A stretch of 64,000 bases of DNA from Eggerthellaceae bacterium (GTDB lineage: Bacteria; Actinomycetota; Coriobacteriia; Coriobacteriales; Eggerthellaceae). Positions 55,859 to 62,556 of this stretch are shown in pieces. The DNA lies in the NCBI GenBank assembly GCA_009782615.1, contig WRIS01000001.1, forward strand, positions 248,001 through 312,000, given 5' to 3'. The notes under the pieces are model-generated. The model did no database searches, was not told the origin of the DNA, and was given only the letters and a program-made list of their open reading frames with translations. Position 1 is the stretch's first letter; every line of letters begins with the position of its first letter. The position numbers and the translations under genes were made by a program.

Positions 55859-56737
55859 CTACCCCTGCTTCTTCATTTTTGCGCGTTCGCGCACGCGTTG
55901 CTTGCGAGCTTTTTCCTGAGCTTTTTCTTGCGCTTTTGCTGCCGCACGTTCGGCTTTGATTGCCGCTTTGCTCTCTTTGACTTTTTCCTTTTCAGGAAGG
56001 GGGTTAGGGAAATTTCCCAACGAAGCCAGCGCGCTTTTCGCCGCCTGGCTTTCCGCTTCCTTCTTGGTGCGCCCCACGCCGCGCGCAAGAGCTTGCACGC
56101 CTGCAAAGACTTGGGTGACAAAGGTGCGGTCATGAGGGGGGCCTTGTGTTTCCACCAATTTATAGGTAGGCGTGATGCCACCCTCTTGGAGCTTTTCCTG
56201 CAATATGCTCTTGGGATTTTCAGGTTCTTTCACCATGTCAAGCGACATTTTCGGGATAAGCGTTGCCTCGACAAAATCGTTGGCAGCATCAAGCCCGCCA
56301 TCGAGATAAAGGGCTGCCACCACCGCTTCGTAGACATTCTCAAGAGCGGAATGAAGCCCGCGTTTTCCCGTTCCTGTTTCTGAAGAACCGAAAACGATGA
56401 CATCGGCAAAGCCAAGGGACGCGGCGACATCGGATAGGTTAGAGCCCGAAACGAGCGCAACCTTAATGCGCGTCAAGCCGCCTTCGTCAAGATCGGGGTA
56501 ACGATGAAAGGCAACAGCTGCCACGATGGCACCTAAAATGCTGTCGCCCAAAAATTCAAGACGCTCATAAGAATACTTCACCGACCGACCTTCAGTTGCC
56601 GAAGGATGGGTTATTGCGGCAAGCAAAAAATCCTCTTGGACAAAGCGATACCCTAAGATATCCTGCATCCGTTCGAGTTTTCGATTTTGTTCTTCATACA
56701 TCATCATAGAGTCATAGCCTAGCTTGTCCGCATCCAC
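55859..56737 (-). CDS. rnc: Ribonuclease III
   Basis: A 292-residue RNase III that cuts double-stranded RNA in rRNA precursors. The catalytic signature YERLEFLGDSILGAIVA, the later ENVYEAVVAALYLDGG, and the dsRNA-binding domain (NPKSILQEKLQEGG through EAESQAAKSALASLG) are intact. A basic, Ala/Lys/Glu-rich tail of about 50 residues (from about 242) is additional and probably helical. The start is GTG 56737 with GGAG 13 nt upstream; ATGs ten to twelve codons later are alternatives. Confidence 0.95.
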   Translation of the reverse strand: MDADKLGYDSMMMYEEQNRKLERMQDILGYRFVQEDFLLAAITHPSATEGRSVKYSYERLEFLGDSILGAIVAAVAFHRYPDLDEGGLTRIKVALVSGSNLSDVAASLGFADVIVFGSSETGTGKRGLHSALENVYEAVVAALYLDGGLDAANDFVEATLIPKMSLDMVKEPENPKSILQEKLQEGGITPTYKLVETQGPPHDRTFVTQVFAGVQALARGVGRTKKEAESQAAKSALASLGNFPNPLPEKEKVKESKAAIKAERAAAKAQEKAQEKARKQRVRERAKMKKQG

Positions 56738-56759
56738 CGCTTGTATTTTACTCCATACA

Positions 56760-57752
56760 TCATGGCTTTGAAACGGTCTTTTCTATTAAACCAGAGACAT
56801 CCGTGCGCACGATTTCAGCCGTGGTGTGAATCCCGTTTTTTATGGCGAGCGCATTAGAAGAACCGTGTCCGACAATGCAGGCACCCTTCACGCCCAATAA
56901 GGGCGCTCCCCCGTATGTATCAGGGCTTACCTTCACCATGAGATCACTTAAGCCCCCTTTGATGGTCAGTGCCCCCAGCTTCGTGAGCGCGCTGCTATAA
57001 AATATTTCCTTCAGCGTCTTGAAGAGCGTTTTTGAAGTTCCTTCGATGGTTTTCAGGCAGACATTACCCGTAAAACCATCGGTTACAAAAATATCGAAAT
57101 TTGCGGGAAGGATATCGCCACCCTCGGCGTTTCCTGCGAAATTGGGGAGCTGCGCCTTGAGAAGAGCGAACGCTTCTTGAGCAAAGAGAGAACCCTTCGT
57201 TTCTTCTTCGCCGATGTTGAGCAGAGCCACGCGCGGGTTTTTCACATGGAGAATCTCTTCCATATAAATAGTTGCCATTTGTGCAAATTGGAGCAAGTAT
57301 TCCGCCTTGCAATCAGCGTTGGCACCGATGTCACACATAACAACTGGTTTTACGGGAGACGGGACAATCGTGGTGAGCGCTGGGCGCGAAACCCCTTTGA
57401 TGCGCCCGATAACCAGGGTAGCTGCCGCCAAGCACGCTCCCGTTGAGCCTGCCGAGAAAAAGCCTTGGGCACGGGATTCCTTCACCAAGCGACAACCGAC
57501 CACGAGCGAAGAATCCTTCTTGCGACGCACCGCTTCGGCGGGGTGTTCGCCCATGTCAATGAATTCAGTAGTGGGCTGTGCCGTGCAGCGCGCCACGCCT
57601 GCAGCAAAGGGTTCAACCACTTCAGCAGGGCCGCAAAGAATAATTTCAAGATTCTCGTCTTCGGCAAGTGCTGCTTTTACGCCATCAAGCACAACATCGG
57701 GTGCGTTGTCTCCCCCGAGGGCATCAACGCTCAGTATCACCTTTTCAGGCAT
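56760..57752 (-). CDS. plsX: Phosphate acyltransferase PlsX
   Basis: A 330-residue PlsX, which makes acyl-phosphate from acyl-ACP to start phospholipid synthesis. ILSVDALGGDNAPDVVLDGV opens the protein and VTDGFTGNVCLKTIEGTSKTLF and PDTYGGAPLLGVKGACIVGHGSSNA are diagnostic. CGGAG 6 nt before ATG 57752 fixes the start, ten codons after the first in-frame one. It follows rpmF after 111 bp that contain a long hairpin; rpmF-plsX adjacency is conserved. Confidence 0.95.
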   Translation of the reverse strand: MPEKVILSVDALGGDNAPDVVLDGVKAALAEDENLEIILCGPAEVVEPFAAGVARCTAQPTTEFIDMGEHPAEAVRRKKDSSLVVGCRLVKESRAQGFFSAGSTGACLAAATLVIGRIKGVSRPALTTIVPSPVKPVVMCDIGANADCKAEYLLQFAQMATIYMEEILHVKNPRVALLNIGEEETKGSLFAQEAFALLKAQLPNFAGNAEGGDILPANFDIFVTDGFTGNVCLKTIEGTSKTLFKTLKEIFYSSALTKLGALTIKGGLSDLMVKVSPDTYGGAPLLGVKGACIVGHGSSNALAIKNGIHTTAEIVRTDVSGLIEKTVSKP

Positions 57753-57788
57753 GTTTTCTCCGTTTCGCCGTTTTGCTTGCACAAACGA

Positions 57789-57841
57789 AACGAAGCTCCG
57801 TAGGAATGCCTCATCAGTAAGGCAACCTAAGGAGCTTCGTT
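57789..57841 (-). other. Long two-part hairpin between rpmF and plsX
   Basis: Arms 57789-57804 and 57826-57841 pair over 16 positions with one mismatch; the core is CGAAGCTCC with GGAGCTTCG. The loop holds a second stem, TGCCT (57807-57811) with AGGCA (57820-57824). It starts about 20 nt after the rpmF stop. Downstream on the minus strand is only a mixed T-rich run, so attenuation or processing between rpmF and plsX is possible. Confidence 0.7.
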
Positions 57842-57863
57842 CACCATTGCTCTTTAGTCTTGC

Positions 57864-58043
57864 TTACTCGGTCTCGAGAACTTCACGGTTCTTGTAAAAG
57901 CCGCAATTTGAACAAACACGATGCGGAAGTTTAACTTCTCCACATTGTGGACACACAGAACGTGGCGGGCACGCAATCTTGTCATTGGCGCTGCGACGAG
58001 AATGGGTCTTTGACCTACCTGTCTTTCGCTTAGGGACTGCCAT
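57864..58043 (-). CDS. rpmF: 50S ribosomal protein L32
   Basis: A 59-residue L32 with MAVPKRKTGRSKTHSRR at the start and an intact zinc ribbon (CPQCGEVKLPHRVCSNCG), the C+ form. AAAAGGAG at 6 nt fixes ATG 58043; the frame is open 33 codons upstream. A DUF177 gene normally sits directly upstream; here it is about 2.2 kb away, with two genes between. Confidence 0.96.
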   Translation of the reverse strand: MAVPKRKTGRSKTHSRRSANDKIACPPRSVCPQCGEVKLPHRVCSNCGFYKNREVLETE

Positions 58044-58107
58044 AATTACTCCTTTTCCAACAGGCTTTTCGCCTGAAAAAATGTATCCTTTGAATACGCA
58101 ACGATTC

Positions 58108-58135
58108 ATTGTACCAAAGGTAATTAAAAAAACAA
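58108..58135 (-). promoter_or_regulatory. rpmF promoter
   Basis: On the minus strand TTGTTT (58130-58135) and TACAAT (58108-58113) are 16 nt apart. The leader of about 57 nt contains a small CAGGC/GCCTG hairpin (58061-58075). The -35 abuts that of the divergent gene. Confidence 0.55.
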
Positions 58136-58164
58136 GGGACATTTGTTTGGAATTGCACTATACT
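58136..58164 (+). promoter_or_regulatory. Promoter of the secreted coiled-coil protein
   Basis: GGGACA (58136-58141) and TATACT (58159-58164) are 17 nt apart. Transcription would begin near 58171, giving a leader of about 125 nt with complex pairing. Confidence 0.5.
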
Positions 58165-58172
58165 ATTGTGCC

Positions 58173-58272
58173 CGCGCATTTTGTGCGCGTGAACGCTGCC
58201 TTTATGTATTTCGCAGGAAGAGCAGAGTGGTGCAGCGTTTTGACTAGAGGATACTTTGTTGGTTTCTCTGCT
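58173..58272 (+). ncRNA. Structured 5' leader of the secreted wall protein gene (candidate cis-RNA)
   Basis: Three pairings can be drawn. CGCGCA (58173-58178) pairs with TGCGCG (58184-58189). AACGCTGC (58192-58199) pairs with GCAGCGTT (58232-58239). AGCAGAG (58221-58227), inside that second loop, can pair with CTCTGCT (58266-58272), just before the ribosome binding site at about 58281. The last two together make a pseudoknot, or they compete. I do not recognise it as a known riboswitch class; no ydaO or GEMM core is visible. Confidence 0.35.
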
Positions 58273-58295
58273 GAAATAGTAAGGACCATTGTTAG

Positions 58296-59408
58296 ATGAA
58301 ACATATCGTTACAAGGCGAGCTACGTCCTGGCTTGTGGTCGCATCTCTCGTATTCGGGTTATTCGGAATATGGGCGACGGACACACGGGAAGCCTTTGCC
58401 GATAACACCGAAATAGACCAGCTTCTTGCCGAAACGCAAGAACAAATGGAAGCGACTTCCAAGGCCTATGACGAAGCTCAAGCGAAAGCCGAAGCCCTGC
58501 AAGCCAAAATTGAAGAAAACACGCTGAAAATCCAAGCGCTTGAAGAAGCACTTCCCGAACAAGAAGCAAAGAGCGCCACGGCAATGGTGTCACTTTATAA
58601 AATGCAGCAAGAGGGCTTTTCGCTTATCAACACAATACTCAATTCAGCAAGCCTGACAGAATTTTTAGATACCATCGAATATCTCAACGCCATCAATCAA
58701 ACGACAATAAACGAAGTTCTGCGTCTGAAAACAATGAAGGAAGAATTGCAGAACACGAAGAAATCTCTGCAAGAATCCAAGATGGCAGCTGACGCTGAAA
58801 CGCTGCGCGCTGAAGAAGCCTTGAAAGAGGCACAAGCAGCACGCGAAGAAGCACAACGCCGCGCTCAAGAAGAAGCTGAGCGCCAAGCGGCTGCCCTGCA
58901 AGCAGAACTTGAACGTCAGAAAGCCGAAGAAGAACGCGCTGCAGCCGCTGCGGGCAATTCTTCGAACAGTGGCTCTTCGGGTAGTTCCAATTCGGGTGCC
59001 ACCACGCCACAGGCTCCTTCAACGGGCGGGGTTGACTGGTCAGTTGATAAAGCAACCTTCGTAAACACTTGGACAAAGCGGATTGACGCTTATCTGGCAG
59101 GCTCTCCCATGGCAGGACAAGGACGCACCTTTGCCGAAGCCGCCTGGAACTACGGCGTAGACCCCCGTTTCTCACCCGCTATCTCAAACACGGAAAGCAC
59201 CAAGGGACGCTATTGCTTCTTGCCTCACAATGCCTGGGGCTGGGGTTCGGTTAGCTGGGGAAGCTGGGAAGAAGCCATCAACGCGCATGTGCGCGGACTT
59301 GCCAACGGGTATGGTGGGGCGATATCAATCGCTGGCGCCAAAAAGTACTGCCCACCCAACTGGGAACATTGGTATAACTCCACGCTTAATGAAATGAATA
59401 AAATCTAG
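58296..59408 (+). CDS. Secreted coiled-coil protein with lysozyme-like C-terminal domain
   Basis: A 370-residue exported protein. A signal peptide (cleavage expected near residue 36, after EAFA) is followed by a PcsB-like coiled coil (about 38-220), a Gly/Ser/Thr/Pro linker (about 221-248) and a C-terminal domain of about 120 residues with AEAAWNYGVDPRFSPAISNTESTKG and NAWGWGSVSWGSWEEAINAH. That domain resembles lytic-transglycosylase/glucosaminidase folds, the Glu in NTES being a candidate catalytic acid, so peptidoglycan remodelling is likely. Two Cys may form a disulfide. It is on the opposite strand to its neighbours and splits the DUF177-rpmF-plsX group. Confidence 0.8.
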   Translation: MKHIVTRRATSWLVVASLVFGLFGIWATDTREAFADNTEIDQLLAETQEQMEATSKAYDEAQAKAEALQAKIEENTLKIQALEEALPEQEAKSATAMVSLYKMQQEGFSLINTILNSASLTEFLDTIEYLNAINQTTINEVLRLKTMKEELQNTKKSLQESKMAADAETLRAEEALKEAQAAREEAQRRAQEEAERQAAALQAELERQKAEEERAAAAAGNSSNSGSSGSSNSGATTPQAPSTGGVDWSVDKATFVNTWTKRIDAYLAGSPMAGQGRTFAEAAWNYGVDPRFSPAISNTESTKGRYCFLPHNAWGWGSVSWGSWEEAINAHVRGLANGYGGAISIAGAKKYCPPNWEHWYNSTLNEMNKI

Positions 59409-59460
59409 CGCGCTTTTTCGCCACCCCTTATACCTCACACCTCGAGATAATACTAAAAGC

Positions 59461-60156
59461 CTAGCGAGAAATTCCCTTTCTTGATGATTTGTTCATTTGT
59501 ATTGCACCCACGATGATAAAAACGCAAGCAGCTAGACCTGCGACAAGGAGCACGAGAAACGAATCAGGCTCATAGCGCCCATCCAACCAAAAAGTATGCA
59601 GCAGGTGAGCAAGGAGAATTGCCATGGGTAAAGCCGCGATACCACCAAGGACTATTGATACCGTGCGCAAGGGGCGCTTCGCCAGACCAATGCAGGAACA
59701 TATCCCCAAAGAAAGAGCAACCAGGGGCCAAAAAAGCCACAGCAACACGAGTGAATCAACTGGATCGTAACCCGAGAGAAAGCCTGCCCAGGTCGGCCGA
59801 GAGAACCAGCCCCAGTATAAACCGAAAAGTATCATGGCTATCGCCCCTATAAGAAGCAAAACCCGTCCCTTAGAGGTACCTGCTGAAACGGGCGGGGCAT
59901 AGGGCAGAGAAACGGGCATGGGCGCTATTGTTGGTGGAGGGAAAGAAGCAGCTGCCGCCTGCGATGGCTGCGGTGCTGAAACTGGCGATGGAGCCGCACT
60001 TGGCAAGGGCGTCTGGTCTGACGGTACCTGCGATGCCTGCGGCGCTGGCTGTGTTGCGGATATCACGGGTTCATTGATTATTGTCTGCTTAGTTCCACAA
60101 TAGGTGCAAAATGTTGCTTCATCTGAAATGAGCTTTCCGCAGTTTTGACAATGCAT
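59461..60156 (-). CDS. Zinc-ribbon membrane protein
   Basis: A 231-residue protein. An N-terminal zinc ribbon (CQNCGKLISDEATFCTYCG) is followed by a Pro/Ala/Ser/Gln-rich linker (about 30-92) and four hydrophobic segments, ending in a basic tail. The family is annotated only as zinc-ribbon domain-containing; function is unknown. GGAG lies upstream of the ATG. It ends 52 bp from the convergent secreted-protein gene and appears to have been inserted, with that gene, between DUF177 and rpmF. Confidence 0.7.
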   Translation of the reverse strand: MHCQNCGKLISDEATFCTYCGTKQTIINEPVISATQPAPQASQVPSDQTPLPSAAPSPVSAPQPSQAAAASFPPPTIAPMPVSLPYAPPVSAGTSKGRVLLLIGAIAMILFGLYWGWFSRPTWAGFLSGYDPVDSLVLLWLFWPLVALSLGICSCIGLAKRPLRTVSIVLGGIAALPMAILLAHLLHTFWLDGRYEPDSFLVLLVAGLAACVFIIVGAIQMNKSSRKGISR

Positions 60157-60247
60157 ACTACCAACTCCTTGCCCTTTTGTCCGATTTCCTACAGTCTAGC
60201 ACAGGAATAGGCGCTATTACCCGAATACCATACGCGTCTTTTCCTCG

Positions 60248-60276
60248 CCTGGCACTCTTTCATTCCTGCTGCCAGG
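60248..60276 (-). other. Hairpin after the DUF177 gene
   Basis: CCTGGCA (60248-60254) pairs with TGCCAGG (60270-60276) across a 15-nt loop, 13 nt after the DUF177 stop. No U tract follows on the minus strand. It may mark the end of the transcript where rpmF once followed. Confidence 0.4.
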
Positions 60277-60289
60277 AAAAATATCGGAT

Positions 60290-60835
60290 TTAAAAAGGAT
60301 AGTCCTTCAAAGCTGAAAAGGGATGGGGCTTTTCACTGTCTTGATTGTTTTGCGCGTCCTCATCACACGAGCACGGTTCATTATTTTTGTTCTGCCCGCA
60401 AATCGGGCAAAGCCCCGCGCAACCTTCATCACACAGGGGAAGCAAGGGTACTTCGAGCAACAGGGCAGCCGTGAACAAAGGGGCTAGGTCGATTATGTTG
60501 TTTTCGGGCAAGACATCGAATTCGTCATCGTCCAAATCTTCGGGAGCAAGCGAGTCGCCCGTAAGCAGATAGTAGCCCTCGATATCCCCCGTTATAGGAA
60601 ACTCAAAAGGTTCAGTACAACGGGCGCAGGCGGTTTTTGCCACCCCTTCTATCGTGCCGACCAGCAAAAGGGCGTCTCCCGTATTGGAAGCGTTCAGATT
60701 CCAGCGAAGGGGTTCGGCGAATTCGTAAAAATCGACCCCTGCCTTAAAAAGCGGAAGGTCGTAGACACCTTCAAACGAAGAACTCTCCGCAGGGGCGAAG
60801 AGTTCGGATGTAATAGTGATACTCGTCTGTGACAT
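60290..60835 (-). CDS. DUF177 (YceD) protein
   Basis: A 181-residue DUF177 protein. The conserved CxRC pair is in AKTACARCTEPFEFPI, and the C-terminal Cys cluster LCDEGCAGLCPICGQNKNNEPCSC is well developed. The family is linked to rRNA/23S metabolism in plants and bacteria and is nearly always encoded next to rpmF, which here lies 2.2 kb downstream. The stop of the preceding coiled-coil gene overlaps its ATG by one base. Confidence 0.9.
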   Translation of the reverse strand: MSQTSITITSELFAPAESSSFEGVYDLPLFKAGVDFYEFAEPLRWNLNASNTGDALLLVGTIEGVAKTACARCTEPFEFPITGDIEGYYLLTGDSLAPEDLDDDEFDVLPENNIIDLAPLFTAALLLEVPLLPLCDEGCAGLCPICGQNKNNEPCSCDEDAQNNQDSEKPHPFSALKDYPF

Positions 60836-61305
60836 TACCGTCCAATGAGAGAAGTTGAGTTCAGGCGGTCTCGACAGCGGCGGACATTGGAAAGCAAGGT
60901 ATCCAAACTCTGCTCAACATGACCAAATACTTCGTCGGCATAATCTTCGGCACCAGCGCGGGTTTGACGCTCAAGTTCACGCGCATCGGCGAGAATCGTG
61001 TCGGCTTGTTGCTGGGAGATTCTTACGATTTCTTGTTCGCTTGCAATGGTCATAGCCTGGCTGCGCGCATCTTCAATCATGCGATTCGCTTCAGCTTCGG
61101 CGTCATCAAGCAAGCTTTGACGCTCGCGCACAATTTGTCGAGAAAGGGAAAACTCACTCGGAAAGGTATCACGAATCTCGTCCATGATTTCAAATGCTGC
61201 TGCAATATCAACTTGACGGATATTATTCTTACCAAATACCGGCTTGGAATCTTCCAGTAGAATTGACAGCTCTTCCAGTAAGCCCAATACTCCTGTTTCG
61301 TCCAT
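60835..61305 (-). CDS. Coiled-coil protein resembling DivIVA/ATP-synthase-B-like helices
   Basis: A 156-residue, almost entirely helical protein. A short N-terminal segment, VLGLLEELSILLEDSKPVFGK, is followed by heptad-rich helix from about 55 to 150 (RQSLLDDAEAEANRMIEDARSQA, then QQADTILADARELERQ). This pattern is common in Gram-positive proteins annotated 'ATPase' or DivIVA-like, probably involved in division or envelope organisation; this is family-level inference. AAGGA 5 nt before ATG 61305 fixes the start. It is coupled to DUF177 and preceded by its own promoter region. Confidence 0.7.
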   Translation of the reverse strand: MDETGVLGLLEELSILLEDSKPVFGKNNIRQVDIAAAFEIMDEIRDTFPSEFSLSRQIVRERQSLLDDAEAEANRMIEDARSQAMTIASEQEIVRISQQQADTILADARELERQTRAGAEDYADEVFGHVEQSLDTLLSNVRRCRDRLNSTSLIGR

Positions 61306-61384
61306 TACAGTCCTTCCAACCATTTCTTGCTGCGTTATTACTGCGTTGATGTGCGGACAACCACAAGGCTATACACAACGAATA

Positions 61385-61415
61385 ATTGTAGCATGAAGTA
61401 TGCGATTTCCATACT
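61385..61415 (-). promoter_or_regulatory. Promoter region with dyad upstream of the coiled-coil/DUF177 genes
   Basis: TACAAT on the minus strand (61385-61390) is a good -10. An inverted repeat, AGTATG (61397-61402) with CATACT (61410-61415), 7 nt apart, covers the -35 position. The rest of the 160-bp gap to coaD shows nothing. Confidence 0.45.
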
Positions 61416-61465
61416 ATCCTGCACAAAGCGCACATTTACGCATAAACAGCGCAAATAAGGTGCCT

Positions 61466-61942
61466 TTATGCAAACTTCGCTTCAAGGGCATCTTTTACGC
61501 AAACAGGCACAAATCCTGACACATCACCGTGTAGAGAAGCTATCTCGCGCACGATTGACGAGGAAAGATACATGTATTCAGGAGGCGACATGATAAATAC
61601 CGTTTCGATGGCTTTGTTGATTTGATAGTTCAAGGCAGTCATCTGGAATTCGTATTCAAAATCGGTGATAGCGCGCAAGCCCTTAATAAGGATTTGAGCA
61701 TCGATATCTTGTGCGAAGTCAACCAACAAGCAATTGAAGGGCAAGACCTCTACATTGGGCAAATGCGCCGTCGCTTCTCGTGCAAGCGCAACCCTTTCCT
61801 CAAGGGAAAAAAGCGGGTTTTTTGAAGGCGAAGCCGCAACGCCAACGACAATCTCGTCAACAAGCTGCGATGCCCGCGAAATAACATCCAAATGTCCCCC
61901 CGTTATCGGGTCAAACGTACCTGGAATAAGTGCACGCTTCAT
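61466..61942 (-). CDS. coaD: Phosphopantetheine adenylyltransferase
   Basis: A 158-residue PPAT, the fourth step of coenzyme A synthesis. ALIPGTFDPITGGHLDVISRASQ with the HxGH-type motif and the C-terminal YMYLSSSIVREIASLHGDVSGFVP are diagnostic. ATG 61942 has AAGGG 6 nt upstream. A GTG five codons earlier overlaps the rsmD stop (GTGA) and is the alternative start. The order recG-rsmD-coaD is conserved in Gram-positive bacteria. Confidence 0.96.
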   Translation of the reverse strand: MKRALIPGTFDPITGGHLDVISRASQLVDEIVVGVAASPSKNPLFSLEERVALAREATAHLPNVEVLPFNCLLVDFAQDIDAQILIKGLRAITDFEYEFQMTALNYQINKAIETVFIMSPPEYMYLSSSIVREIASLHGDVSGFVPVCVKDALEAKFA

Positions 61943-61953
61943 AGTCTTCCCTT

Positions 61954-62556
61954 TCACGTCGATGAAACTTCCCTCTTTTGGTGGCGCACAAGCGCAAGGT
62001 CAAGGGCAATATCGCCATAACTTTTATGCGCAACGATGTCCCATTGTAATGAATCAAAAGCTGCGCGCACAGATAAATCATCCGATTTTGCGTGTTCATA
62101 CGAAATGAGCGTTTCTGCCGCAAGCAAGCCCTGCGCTTCCATTCTTTCGAGCAGGGCAAGAACGTCTGTGGCTTTGTACCCATAGGGCGGATCAAGAAAT
62201 ACCAGGTCGAAAGGAGTTTTGGTAAACTTTGGTGTATGTTTCAAGATATCGGTCTGAAAAAGTGTATAGCGCGCATCAGGCACCGCAAACGAATCGAGGT
62301 TTGCGCGCAGGGTGTGAAACACTGCCCCGTTCTTTTCACAAAAACTCACGTGAGCCGCTCCCCTGCTCAGTGCCTCAAGCCCGAGCGCCCCACTTCCCGC
62401 AAAGGCATCAAGCACCACGGCACCGTCAAGTGTGCCGCGCGCCGAGATAAGCACACTCATCAAGGCTTCACGAACGCGATCAGTTGTCGGGCGCGCCGTT
62501 TGACCCGAAGGCGCTTTGAGGACTCGACCCTTATATTCTCCTGCGACAATACGCAT
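61954..62556 (-). CDS. rsmD: 16S rRNA (guanine966-N2)-methyltransferase
   Basis: A 200-residue RsmD. MRIVAGEYKGRVLKAPSGQTARPTTDRVREALMSVL is typical, followed by the SAM site VLDAFAGSGALGLEALSRGA and the catalytic DPPYGY. Its ATG abuts the recG stop (TAAATG) and it runs into coaD. Confidence 0.96.
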   Translation of the reverse strand: MRIVAGEYKGRVLKAPSGQTARPTTDRVREALMSVLISARGTLDGAVVLDAFAGSGALGLEALSRGAAHVSFCEKNGAVFHTLRANLDSFAVPDARYTLFQTDILKHTPKFTKTPFDLVFLDPPYGYKATDVLALLERMEAQGLLAAETLISYEHAKSDDLSVRAAFDSLQWDIVAHKSYGDIALDLALVRHQKREVSST

